64,000 nucleotides of DNA from Cylindrotheca closterium (GCA_933822405.4 CAKOGP040000002.1:188599-252598); one strand, 5' to 3'; positions 49,117-59,400 are shown, counted from the first letter of the stretch. The notes: generated from the letters alone by a model not told the origin. Numbers and translations are program-made.

Positions 49117-50434
49117 TGTGGTTGTGTTTTGTGATGTGCAAGAGATTGATTATTTACTATTTGATGTAGCGCTTTATAATATCAAATGGTCTGGAAGTGT
49201 AAGGCGTACATCCGCGAGATAGATGACAACAGACAACGGAAAACAAGATCGATCGATTGATTGATTGATTTGGAAACATAAATTTTCAGACGCGAAAACA
49301 TGATAGAAGCACTACCTCAATTATGACTCCACCTGGCTGAAGAGCACGTCCTTGATACTTTAGCGGTAGCATTGCCGCAGGTGAAACCTCACGGCGACCT
49401 CAATAGGTAAATCATAACAGACCTCGGTGACTGTTCGTAATAGTAAGATGTTCAGCAAACCCAGTTTATGCTTAGCCCATACTAAAATATGTCATCATTT
49501 GGGGCTGCTTGACCTTGTCATCATGTGCTACAATAGGATGCTGATGGTACATCATTTGCCGCTACCGTTCTGTTGAGAAGGAGATCCAAAACCGATCTGC
49601 GAAATCTGTTGGCACTATTCTAGTAAAAGATAGTCGACAACACTGCACCAGATAGTCGACAAAATGATTCTAGAAATGTGTTTTTAAAAATCTAATTTGT
49701 TAGGTCAAAGATAACTCAAGCTGAATGTGTGTCAGGCTTCTGAATTCTCATTTACTTCTTTTCACTATCATCGCTGGGACCGCTGATGGTATCCCTGGCC
49801 TTTTGCACACCCGAATCGATCGCACCGCCAAGTTTTGATCCGGCTTCCGTCGCAGATCCTGGTAGAGCGTCACCAATCTTTTCACTGGTGCTCTTATTCT
49901 CGGCCTCCTTCTGTTCTTCAGACTTGGTGGCTTCCTTCACCTTCTCACGCACGCCTGTGATTCTGTCACCGATCTTTTCAGTGATGCTCTTCTCTGCTTC
50001 CTTCTGCTCCTCCGTCTTGGTGGCTTCGTGTACCTTCTCACGTACGTCTTCACGCACGCCTGTGATCTTGTCAGCAAGCTTGTCAGTGGTAGTTGGCTCT
50101 ATGTCCTTCGGTTCTTCAGTCTTGCTGAACTTCTCGCGCACACCTGTGATCTTGTCACCGATCCATTCAGTGGTGGTTTTGTTCTCTGCCTCTTTCTGTT
50201 CCTCAGACTTGGTGGCTTCGTTGACCTTCTCACGCACGTCCGTGATCTTATCAGCAAGCTTGTCAGTGGTTGTTGGCTCTGGTTCCTTCTGTTCTTTGAT
50301 GTTTGCTTCGCTGAACTTCTCGCGCACATTATCAATTCCGGCCTTGGCAGTGTCGATAGCAGTATCGAAGATATTTCCGTTTTGTTTATCGTTAGGAGCC
50401 ATGATTTCGTTTCCTTTTGTTTGTTTTCGAGTTT
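48997..50434. repeat. 5350-bp tandem unit, partial copy 3
   Basis: Matches the start of copies 1 and 2 exactly for 1438 bp, up to the leader of the LEA-like gene, where an inserted A appears at 50435. A weaker match with scattered substitutions continues to about 50668 and then stops. Confidence 0.9.
49752..50402 (-). CDS. LEA-like charged repeat protein, long form (copy 3)
   Basis: 216 residues, identical to copies 1 and 2. Its upstream region is different: one inserted base puts the upstream MDITN extension out of frame, and several substitutions follow, but the inverted repeat (50535-50568) is intact. This copy therefore joins unit sequence to an older flank. Confidence 0.75.
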   Translation of the reverse strand: MAPNDKQNGNIFDTAIDTAKAGIDNVREKFSEANIKEQKEPEPTTTDKLADKITDVREKVNEATKSEEQKEAENKTTTEWIGDKITGVREKFSKTEEPKDIEPTTTDKLADKITGVREDVREKVHEATKTEEQKEAEKSITEKIGDRITGVREKVKEATKSEEQKEAENKSTSEKIGDALPGSATEAGSKLGGAIDSGVQKARDTISGPSDDSEKK

Positions 50435-50534
50435 ACTGTGTACTGTAGTGTGTTTGTAATGTCCAATGTTTTGGAATTGTGAGATCCATTCGTAAGATGG
50501 ACGATAGAGATGATTGATGGATTTGTTCGCCCTT

Positions 50535-50568
50535 CTTCGTGTCAAGAATGAAAATCTCAGACACGAAG
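50535..50568. promoter_or_regulatory. Conserved inverted repeat upstream of LEA-like gene (copy 3)
   Basis: CTTCGTGTC ... GACACGAAG, 133 bp upstream of the ATG at 50402. Both arms are unchanged although the surrounding sequence has substitutions. Confidence 0.65.
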
Positions 50569-50679
50569 CTCAAACAGGACTTGACCTGATACACGACTGA
50601 TGGAGTAGCACGTACCTGACACATTTGTACCTACTTCAGCCGATAAGAGATTGCATCAGATGAAGCCTTGTTGATCCTT

Positions 50680-51190
50680 ATCTATAATTGATAGACGTAT
50701 CGATTCGCAAGAAACTGAACTTTTCATCATTGCGTGACTATCGTACCTGTAGAGGACTAATGACTGATGACTGGCGAAGCCTCAACGGCCTTCGACAGCA
50801 GGTATGTAATGTGTAATTTTTGCTACAGTCTAGTATCTTCGTTTGAAAATCTCAAGAGACTATCTCAGATTGTCTACTGGTGCCTTCCGCTTGGTGTTCT
50901 TTTTGGATCTGTCTGCAAGGAGTCTACTGTAGCCGGTGGGTTGTGGTGTGAAGATGGTCTCTTGGGTCAGAATTATGAGACCTGTTTGCCTGCTGAGCAC
51001 CATTGCCGACTAGAAGAAAGGTGATGGCGCTGCTGGGTGATGGTGGGAAAGAAAAATGAATTGGTCTGTTGATAGATGTATCAAATCGACCAATTGCAAT
51101 AAGCTGAACGGTCGTTGCCTGACTAGCATAGAGGGTAATAGAGGACCAATGACTTTAAAGCCGTACGCCCTTCTACAGTGTTTATCAAAT
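50680..51190. repeat. Dispersed non-coding repeat, left copy
   Basis: No gene. About 50870-51180 is related to 53215-53560 on the other side of the RelA/SpoT-TPR gene: shared blocks include CCGGTGGGTTGTGGTGTGAAG, TAGAAGAAAGG and GGGTGATGGTGGGAAAGAAAAATGAATTG. A shorter block of the same element (GAGGACTAATGACTGATGAC...ACGGCCTTCGAC) recurs at 50755-50805 and 51135-51180. It may be a degenerate non-autonomous element. Confidence 0.65.
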
Positions 51191-51320
51191 ACTCGTATAC
51201 CGTCTAGGTTTGAGAATCTCAAACGGGACTTGGACTGATTCACGACTTTACCGAAGAGACTTCGGATAGTACTCTAGAGTGCCATATCTATGTACTTTAT
51301 CTCTTAATCCCGCGTTTTGC

Positions 51321-52862
51321 CTATGCTTGTTGTACTTCCTCCCATGTCTCACTCTTCATACTGTGCATCCATTCCACAAGTGCTTTGGTGTTGGCTGTGG
51401 AGGAATGGTCAGGCCCAAGTGCCATTAATTTGATGCTCATTGCCTTTTGCGACATTGCTATTGCTTCGTCCAGTTTACCTTGTCGCGCATACATAACGGC
51501 TAAGCTGTTGTACGTCTCCCCTGTTGTTGTATGATCAGGGCCAAGTGCCTGCAATCGAATGCCCAATGCCTTCTGATATCGAATAATCGCTTGGTCCAGT
51601 TTACCTTGTTGTGTGTACGTAACGGCTAAGCTGCTGTACATCTCTGCGGTTGTTGCATGATCAGGACCAAGTTCTTGCAGTCGAATGTCCAATGCCTTTT
51701 CATATCGAATTATCGCTTGGTCCAATTTTCCTTCGTTTCTTAGGACAGTTGCTAAGCAAATATAAGTCTGCACCGTATCGGCGTGCCCAGGTCCAAGTTC
51801 CTTCAATCGAACTTCCAGTGACTTTTGATACATTATCCTTGCTTCCTCAAGGTCCATTTGTTTCTGGAAGAGTCGTCCCAATGTCGTATACAAAACCGCT
51901 GGTTCCAAACATGTTCGAATAACGTTTGTTATTATCATTGCCAGCTGGTAATCGTGCACATGATTCTCAAACAGCTCGGCAAGCCGTATCATGCGATCTG
52001 TTTCCAGCGGATTCTGTATTGAACACCAAAGGGATGCCAGATTCAACGAACCGCCGTCACATAATGGCCTCAAATCATTCATTCGGTCTTCCATAGCCCC
52101 TCCTGTCGCCCCTACAAAGTACTCTCGAAAGAACCTGTAGTAGTCAAGAGATCCAAGCACTTCACTAGCATCCTTGATAACTCTGTGATGCAACTGAAGC
52201 TCGCAGATGTGCTTCGTGATTCCATCCTTCGTTGATATCTTAAGCTGCAAATTCCAGTCTCGATAGCCAGAAAGTGTTGGATTGCGAAAGCGATTTGTAG
52301 ACTTGACGATTTCAATCGATTTGTCTCCCCGAAGAAGATCCAGAAAATCTAGCATTTGGCCAGTGTTGTCGAACATTACACTGCCGCGAACGATATCATG
52401 GAGCCACGATTCTGGTGGCCCAGCTTCCTTCTTGGAATAATCAACTTCTGCCTTTTCTGATGCCCTTTGTTTCCCCTTAAGTTTACTATGTCCTGGAGGA
52501 AGCCTGAACTGAACGTTACAGGACGAATCTTTATCCATAGTAGCTACTTTTCCCATTAAATTTTCGACCTTGGCAACGAAAACGGGCAGAATAATTTCTG
52601 CAACTTCGTACAACTCAACAAAGTTCTTCACAGGCTCGCCACCCAAGTAGAGTTGTCGAATAGGCCGTGTGAAATCGGGCATATCATAGTTGGTAAGTTT
52701 ACGAGTGGGATCGACTTGGTTGTAGACAGCTTCAAGTTCGTTAAAGCACAGGAAATAGGCTTGAACCGTTTCAAAATACTTGACGACCTCGGGTTGTGGC
52801 TCAATTTTGGTAATGTCGATCTGGTCGATCTCTGCAAAGATATCATCGACTGTTCGTTCCAT
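51321..52862 (-). CDS. RelA/SpoT-like domain fused to kinesin-light-chain-type TPRs
   Basis: 513 residues from MERTVDD at 52862. Residues about 150-250 resemble the RelA/SpoT nucleotidyltransferase fold: HDIVRGSVMFDN (155-166), RFRNPTLSGYRDWNLQL (191-207, like the GYR-LH loop) and ICELQLHH (219-226, like the E-Q motif with catalytic Glu). Residues about 320-495 are four 42-residue TPRs of the KLC/NPHP3 kind (LQELGPDHATTAEMYSSLAVTY, QQGKLDQAIIRYQKAL). RelA/SpoT enzymes make or degrade (p)ppGpp or pyrophosphorylate other substrates; activity here is unproven. The upstream frame to 52910 is probably leader, with TTTTTATAG just before the start resembling an acceptor. Flanked on both sides by the same dispersed repeat. 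Confidence 0.8.
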   Translation of the reverse strand: MERTVDDIFAEIDQIDITKIEPQPEVVKYFETVQAYFLCFNELEAVYNQVDPTRKLTNYDMPDFTRPIRQLYLGGEPVKNFVELYEVAEIILPVFVAKVENLMGKVATMDKDSSCNVQFRLPPGHSKLKGKQRASEKAEVDYSKKEAGPPESWLHDIVRGSVMFDNTGQMLDFLDLLRGDKSIEIVKSTNRFRNPTLSGYRDWNLQLKISTKDGITKHICELQLHHRVIKDASEVLGSLDYYRFFREYFVGATGGAMEDRMNDLRPLCDGGSLNLASLWCSIQNPLETDRMIRLAELFENHVHDYQLAMIITNVIRTCLEPAVLYTTLGRLFQKQMDLEEARIMYQKSLEVRLKELGPGHADTVQTYICLATVLRNEGKLDQAIIRYEKALDIRLQELGPDHATTAEMYSSLAVTYTQQGKLDQAIIRYQKALGIRLQALGPDHTTTGETYNSLAVMYARQGKLDEAIAMSQKAMSIKLMALGPDHSSTANTKALVEWMHSMKSETWEEVQQA

Positions 52863-53214
52863 TTTGCTATCTATAAAAAGGAAAGATTGCGAAAGGAAAT
52901 AAGAATACACGACGAGACATGCAACATTTCTTCATCCCGAATCAATCTATTCATCGTCGACTTGGTCGTTCGGGTTTACATACCTGAGAAATTGGACATT
53001 TTCCTACTTCTCGCCGTGGTGCTTCTACGCTATTGGCAAATGTCAGAACACGGTTTGGTCTTTCGATCTCTTTTGCTGTGGGATTATGCCCTCAGTTGCG
53101 CCACTGAAGTTTTATGCTAGTATCTTATTTTTCCTCAGTTATTTGCGCGACTGAAATTTGCTCATTCCTGCGCAATCGGGTCGAACAGGTCGAATATTGG
53201 AATTCATTCATTAT

Positions 53215-53560
53215 AGCCTACTGGCGCCTTATGCTTGGTGTTCGTCTTGGATCTGTCTCTGACCGGTGGGTTGTGGTGTGAAGCTGGTCTTCCGGGTCAA
53301 TAGGGGGACCCGGAAGACCAATCTCAGGAATCCCGTAAACAGGATTTCTGAGACCTGCTTGCCTACTGGGCACCATCGCCACATAGAAGAAAGGCGATGG
53401 TGCCCAACAGGGTGGGTGATGGTGGGAAAGAAAAATGAATTGATATTGATAATAGACGTATCAAAATCAAACCACTGTAATAAACTGAGCTGTCCTTGCC
53501 TCTCTATCGTTGCTGGAGGGCAATGACTATTGACAAAGGCCGTACGGCCTTCGACCGTAT
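53215..53560. repeat. Dispersed non-coding repeat, right copy
   Basis: Related to 50870-51180 in the same orientation. Compared with that copy, it has better-matched hairpin arms in its centre. Confidence 0.65.
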
Positions 53561-53640
53561 GCCAACTGTAGTCAATGTGATCGAACTTTTGCTACGGTCT
53601 ACGTCTGAAAATATACCGGTACCAGTACCGGTATTTCAGA
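53285..53640. other. Cluster of five hairpin-forming inverted repeats
   Basis: In order: 14-bp perfect arms 53285-53298/53307-53320 (TGGTCTTCCGGGTC); 12-bp arms with one G-T type mismatch 53322-53333/53342-53353; 14-bp perfect arms 53367-53380/53393-53406 (TGGGCACCATCGCC); a 16-bp perfect palindrome 53536-53551 (AAGGCCGTACGGCCTT); and 16-bp arms with a 3-nt bulge 53604-53622/53625-53640 around ACCGGTAC. The last ends 48 bp before the amidotransferase start. Role unknown. Confidence 0.8.
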
Positions 53641-53688
53641 AACCGTATAATCAGGCTAAACCGGAAGAAACAGATTGAGCTACCAATA

Positions 53689-54558
53689 ATGTATTCCCCT
53701 CTCATTCTCGAAAAGTTCGTTGGTAATGGCGACACTACAGGGAAGAAACTAGAGCTGCTGTTTATAGGATGCGAAGCAAAACCACCGTACGGACCTCATG
53801 AACATACAGCCAATCTCTTTCTACAACTGATTGTTCGGGCATTGGAATCTTGTACCACAACGACTACCAAGGTCGTCATTCATGTATATTCCACATCTCA
53901 AGGAAATTATCCTAGTAAAGATGCTTTAGAGAAATGTGACGGCGTCATTTTACCAGGATCCTTCAATTCAGCCTATGACGAAGACGAGTGGGTCTTGCAG
54001 TTGAAGGAATGGATTCAGACCGAATTGGTAGCCAAAGAGCGCAAGACACTCGGAGTCTGTTTTGGTCATCAATTATATGCTCACTCGTATGAGCAAGGAC
54101 AGGCCACCAAATGTGGGGCGGGACCACAAGCCGGACGGAAATCGATCACTTTGACAGAAGATGGCAAGAAGTTGTTGTGTTCTGAGGAGACTTCCAAAGA
54201 TTCATTGAACTTGTATTATACTCATGGGGACATGGTACAAAAATTGCCTTCACAAGCATCCAAGCTAGGTGGTAATGAAAAGGTTCCCATCCAATCTGCA
54301 ATCTACTTTGCCAACGCTTCGCCGAGCAAGAAACCGATTGCCATTACCTTTCAAGCGCACCCTGAATTCGGTTGCGATCGGCAGTTGGGCATGGAGAAAA
54401 CACTTTACGAAATCATGGAAGTTATGAAGAGCCGAGGAGATTTATCAGAAGGTGATTGGGAACAAGCCAAGGAGGATGCGGCAGCCAAATATGAAGCAGT
54501 AGAAAGTGATAGCATCGGCGTCATGATTGCTGTCGGAAAAACCTTTGGTTGGTTTTAG
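53689..54558 (+). CDS. Class I glutamine amidotransferase-like protein
   Basis: 289 residues, one exon. The GATase1 triad is visible: nucleophile Cys in KTLGVCFGHQLYA (about 123) and AHPEF with its His and Glu (about 224-226). GVILPGSFNSAYDEDEW is the usual oxyanion-side loop. The protein is a stand-alone domain without a synthetase partner, like GMP-synthase-type amidotransferase homologues and plant gamma-glutamyl peptidases that trim glutathione conjugates. Which of these applies is not decidable here. No targeting peptide. It overlaps nothing but starts 48 bp after the hairpin cluster. Confidence 0.87.
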   Translation: MYSPLILEKFVGNGDTTGKKLELLFIGCEAKPPYGPHEHTANLFLQLIVRALESCTTTTTKVVIHVYSTSQGNYPSKDALEKCDGVILPGSFNSAYDEDEWVLQLKEWIQTELVAKERKTLGVCFGHQLYAHSYEQGQATKCGAGPQAGRKSITLTEDGKKLLCSEETSKDSLNLYYTHGDMVQKLPSQASKLGGNEKVPIQSAIYFANASPSKKPIAITFQAHPEFGCDRQLGMEKTLYEIMEVMKSRGDLSEGDWEQAKEDAAAKYEAVESDSIGVMIAVGKTFGWF

Positions 54559-54746
54559 TTGCTGTTCTGAACATATTGTATTGTTATAAGCGACAATTTC
54601 AACAAGGTTTTGAGGCGGAGGTTTTCAGTTATTTATCATATATATATGCTCGTAATATTCTCGCTGTATACTTTGCTCTATGCTATTGTCATTATCACTC
54701 CGCCGCGGCACGTTTCCTATCATTGGTCATCAAGAACCCACCTTTT

Positions 54747-55676
54747 TTAAAAGTTGGTCAAGATTCGCCCTTCAAAGACACCTGCCTTGGTCAAAATGGC
54801 AGTGACACTCTCTGCCATGCCCTTTTGGCCGCAGAGCAGAGCACCCGAGTTTCGTGGAATTGGGACTCCATCTTCTTCCAAACAGTTTTGCACGTATCCA
54901 GTGCGTCCTCCCCATTCTGGTCCTGGTTGCGACAGCACAGGAACCACTTGGAAACCCATTTTTTCCCACTTGGGAAAGTAATCGACGTAACATAGATCGG
55001 AGGCCGTTTGGATGCCATAATACAGACGAGCTGTGCGGCCACCGCCTCCGCCACCAACATTCAATTGGCCACTTTCCATGGCGGCTTTAATAGGAGCAAG
55101 TCCACTACCAGCAGCAAAGAGGAGAACATTTTGAGTGGGAAAGTCGAATTTGAAGCCTTCCAAGTTTTCTTCCATGGGGAATCCATTGCCCAAGACTTGG
55201 GATATTTGGATTTGACTGCCGTCAGCAGCACCCGTGATCCAGCCGTTGCTGTCCGTTTTCTTAATCAAGAATTCAAAAGAGGGATTTTCAGCGTCAGGAG
55301 GACTGGCAATGGCCAAAAAGAGGGGTTTGGTTTCCTCGTTCAAAGTCACTTGAACGTATTGGCCAGGAGTCTTGTACTCGGCTGCAGTCTCGGCAGGAAC
55401 TTGGACCATGATACGGACAGAGGAGCCAGATTCGTTGGCGGCTTCCGATTCAGTCACAGTGGCAGCCGACCAGACTGGTTCGGGACCCCATCCCATGAAC
55501 AAGACGCACTTTTCGCGTTTGAAGCCATTGATTTGAAGAGGTTGAGGTTGAGGTTGAATATATGATTGGGTTGGTGCAAAGGCAGTGTTGGCGGAGGCTG
55601 CCTTGTGCACTGGAACAAAGGCGTTCACAGAAGCAATGGCGCTCAAGCAAAGAGCTGAAGAGATCAAAGACAACAT
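54747..55676 (-). CDS. Plastid-targeted ferredoxin-NADP reductase-like oxidoreductase
   Basis: 309 residues from the first ATG at 55676. MLSLISSALCLSAIASVNAFVP is a signal peptide ending in a diatom NA-FVP plastid motif. The body has the FAD-binding barrel (TPGQYVQVTLNEETKPLFLAI) and the NAD(P) domain (NVLLFAAGSGLAPIKAAME, RLYYGIQTASDLCYVDYFPKW, GALLCGQKGMAESVTAIL). The closest remembered relatives are plant PKIWI502-like reductases, not the photosynthetic petH enzyme. The physiological electron partner is unknown. Convergent with the amidotransferase gene. Confidence 0.87.
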   Translation of the reverse strand: MLSLISSALCLSAIASVNAFVPVHKAASANTAFAPTQSYIQPQPQPLQINGFKREKCVLFMGWGPEPVWSAATVTESEAANESGSSVRIMVQVPAETAAEYKTPGQYVQVTLNEETKPLFLAIASPPDAENPSFEFLIKKTDSNGWITGAADGSQIQISQVLGNGFPMEENLEGFKFDFPTQNVLLFAAGSGLAPIKAAMESGQLNVGGGGGGRTARLYYGIQTASDLCYVDYFPKWEKMGFQVVPVLSQPGPEWGGRTGYVQNCLEEDGVPIPRNSGALLCGQKGMAESVTAILTKAGVFEGRILTNF

Positions 55677-56024
55677 AATATAGTGAATCAACTGGAATAG
55701 AAGTGATCGAAGCCAAACGAATCAATATCTTTGACAGATGTGGTTTGTGGTGATAGTTTGAAGTTGACAAATAAGGCATCTCGATGAAAATCGGAGGCCA
55801 AAGAAGGATATCTGTGACGTCAGAAACAACTTTGTAGTCGAAGAAATCATTTTTGCGACTTTTTTGGGCGGGAAGAAGGTACCAGGTACCCGGAGACAGG
55901 TTTCAGTCACAACAAAAACCGAAAGCTCCTTTGATTGTTCGTTACAAGGAAAGAGCAACCAGAATCAGCGTCTCTTGCAGTGAAAACACGTCGACTGACA
56001 CAGAAAAATCAATTCAGTTCTACA
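55677..56024. promoter_or_regulatory. Divergent upstream region of FNR-like and VHL-like genes
   Basis: 348 bp between two divergent starts. A GGTACCAGGTACC near-palindrome lies at 55878-55890. No gene seen. Confidence 0.45.
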
Positions 56025-57158
56025 ATGGCTGCAAATCTGGCAAAAGCTGCGGCAGTGGGCGCCATGGCCATGAATGGCGGTGGAGGCAATGTGAACAATA
56101 ACAACAACAATCCTCTTCCAGACTGTCCAAATCCACGACTAGCCCACTATCACAATGAAGACGTTTGCTTGAATGCCTTGAAACCCACTCGCCCTTCGCT
56201 GGGAGCCCACGATCGAAAATTCATTTACGAGTCCCTCAAAGAATCTGGTTTGGGAGCTACGTTGGTCCCAAATCAACAAACAGTGGTCTGCCCCATCAAG
56301 TTGGAAAGTTTGGAGAATCCCTCCGCCATGCGTGGATTGGACACTACTTGGCTTGTTGAGAATACTTCCACCAATCCTGTGGTGCTAAGTCAAGTCATTG
56401 ATGGTGTCGAATGGTCTCCCTTTCAACCCAAAATCCTCAGTCCCTTGGACGATCCGCTCGCCACCTTGCAACCGGGAGAATGGATTTCGGTTCCTACCTA
56501 CGAATCCTTTGTCTATCATGTAAGGGAAATCTCATCAGAGACTGGCAAGCCCGGAGGTGTCGTACTCCAACACCGAGCTGGGCTCATTCCCATTGGCAAT
56601 CCAAATGCCTACGACTGCGATGCGAACTTGCCCGATGTCGAACCTGTCAATCCCCAAACGGCCGAACGCAAAGTGGAGTTTGGACGAACGCCCCACCCGC
56701 AAAAACGACCTTGTAATACAATCGATATTAGTTTTCGGAATCAAGCAGGTTGTCCCCTGCACGTCTATTGGGCAAATCGATTGGATGAGGTCCCAACAGA
56801 GGGTTTTTCGTGCGGAGAAAAGTTCAAGTTTCACTTGGGCACCAAACCGGCACCGCAAGATTTCATGTTGGATTGGGACTCGGCCACTAAGTTTGAGGGG
56901 AGCTATGTAGGACACACCTTTGTGGCTCGATTGGCTTCCGATCCCAGCGTCGTGATTGACTCGTATTCAGTGGAGCCCACGAAGATTATTGATTGTCCCA
57001 ACCTGCAAAAGCAACAAATCGTTTCCAGCGTGGACGAACAGGCCGAAGCCGAGGTGCGAGCGGATGGAACGGTCCAGAACCAAGAAGGGGGCTCCACCAC
57101 CGCCCACTTGCAAGAATCTGTCGCAGGTTTGGGAGGTATTTCTTCTACCAGTGGTTAA
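56025..57158 (+). CDS. Protein with VHL-like beta domains
   Basis: 377 residues from MAANLAK; the upstream in-frame stretch is leader. After an Asn-rich N-terminus come two beta-sandwich regions. The first (TTWLVENTSTNPVVLSQV...LQPGEWISVPTYESFVYHVREI) and the second (NTIDISFRNQAGCPLHVYWANR...FEGSYVGHTFVARL) both follow the von Hippel-Lindau beta-domain pattern (N-S-V-W ... PG ... SY-GH-F--R). The alpha domain that binds elongin C in animal VHL is not seen, so a ubiquitin-ligase role cannot be assumed. Conserved VHL-like domains are frequent in diatoms as I recall. The C-terminus is Gly/Ser/Thr-rich. Confidence 0.65.
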   Translation: MAANLAKAAAVGAMAMNGGGGNVNNNNNNPLPDCPNPRLAHYHNEDVCLNALKPTRPSLGAHDRKFIYESLKESGLGATLVPNQQTVVCPIKLESLENPSAMRGLDTTWLVENTSTNPVVLSQVIDGVEWSPFQPKILSPLDDPLATLQPGEWISVPTYESFVYHVREISSETGKPGGVVLQHRAGLIPIGNPNAYDCDANLPDVEPVNPQTAERKVEFGRTPHPQKRPCNTIDISFRNQAGCPLHVYWANRLDEVPTEGFSCGEKFKFHLGTKPAPQDFMLDWDSATKFEGSYVGHTFVARLASDPSVVIDSYSVEPTKIIDCPNLQKQQIVSSVDEQAEAEVRADGTVQNQEGGSTTAHLQESVAGLGGISSTSG

Positions 57159-57480
57159 AACTTGCACGGATTCGGATGAGTGGTGTATTGAATTTCCTGT
57201 TATCTAATGACACAGGCTCGATCACCTGCCTGATCCGCATCAATCTCTTGTAGGTGGACTAATACTGTAGGATGAATAAGTATCATACTTGTAATCCATG
57301 AATCCACACTTCGTGACTCAGATTCAGTCGTGAAAGGCTCCGCAGATTTCATCGTACATAATGTACCAGGAAATTCCAGGAATCACCCCGAAAAAAAGAT
57401 CCGAATCGAAAAATCACGTCACCGAGGTGGACATCACAATCACAGTTCTTTTTGTTAGACATATCCTCACCTTCATCACC
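57159..57480. other. Upstream region of ubiquitin-NiSOD gene
   Basis: 322 bp without a gene. The frame is open upstream of the ubiquitin ATG (to 57361), but that stretch does not belong to ubiquitin and is taken as leader. Confidence 0.5.
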
Positions 57481-58471
<991 letters not shown>

Positions 58472-59400
58472 GTCATTCTCCATGCTGGGCCGTGGAAGAT
58501 GACTTCTCGACTTTGATGCAATTGTTTCATGCGGCACTAATGTACCTATACTTTTGGATATGTTGTGTCATCCATAATAAAAAGATAAACTACAGTATGC
58601 TTTTGCCTAATCCACTTTGTCATGTTCTACCGGTACCAGGTACCGGTAGTATGATTAAAATATACTTTCGCCTTGAGCCGGTCCTCTGTTGAAGTCAAAA
58701 TCACCTTCGTTCTTTTTGTCCGGGTAAGAAAATATCTGGTACGACCATCGCCAAATCTTTCGTGGGTACAGTACCCCCTGCTACCTGGTACAGCACCGGC
58801 TGTTGGTGTAGCACCAACTCATTCGTGGGTATTACAGCATCGGTGGTGGGTCGTTGGTGCAGCGAGTGCCAACTCGAAAAAGAACGCTTGGTGACGGTCA
58901 CCCTTGCATAGAGCGAGATGTGATGAGAGATGATGGAAAATGAGGGAGACTATGCTACTCCGCTTTGCAACATTTTCACAAGCTCTGTACAATACTGTAA
59001 ATCTTCATCCATATATAAAGCTTCCATGGAATTGTTACCAACATAACAGGAAAGGCATTCGTGATGTTTTTCGTTTAGATATTTACAGTGTTTTATAAAT
59101 TTTATCGTTCTTCTGTTTGTAGAGGAAATATTTACAGGGTGTTCAGATGAGATTTGTTTGTACAATGTTCAAGGTAAGTAATGTTGTGAACATGGGGTGC
59201 TGGATAGTAGTAGAATGGGCGCACTGGGAATCAAGGAAAATACAGGGGTCTTGATTGATCCAGTTGCCGGATTTTGTTTTGTGGCCAAGCAACCAATATT
59301 AGCATGGGCGGTTGCTTGCCGATTTGATTTGTGCAGGAAAGTTGTTTTCTTGGAAACATGTGTTGTGTTGTGTTTGTGTGTGTTTTCCCAGGAACGGATG
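58472..59400. other. Intergenic region with GGTACC palindromes
   Basis: 929 bp with no protein gene. CTACCGGTACC-a-GGTACCGGTAG, a perfect 11-bp inverted repeat, lies at 58627-58649. Around 58760-58880 are repeated TCGTGGGTA, GTACAGTACC, CAGCACCGG and TTGGTG blocks that can fold back on each other. Confidence 0.6.

Larger units (their letters stand above)
52863..53688. other. Intergenic region rich in hairpins
   Basis: 826 bp between the RelA/SpoT-TPR gene and the amidotransferase. The second half (53285-53640) contains five inverted repeats listed as a separate feature. No protein gene seen. Confidence 0.6.

Noticed and set aside
38297..50434. Transposon or CRISPR array explanation for the repeats
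   Set aside because: No transposase, reverse transcriptase, terminal repeats or target duplications are visible, and the short repeats are coding, not spacer-separated. Tandem gene duplication explains the pattern.
51321..52910. Longer start of the RelA/SpoT-TPR protein (MYSYFLSQSFLFIDSK...)
   Set aside because: The first 16 residues look like translated leader, and TTTTTATAG just before MERTVDD resembles a splice acceptor.
57361..57480. N-terminal extension upstream of ubiquitin
   Set aside because: In frame, but unrelated to ubiquitin; the ATG at 57481 gives the exact conserved MQIFVKTL start.
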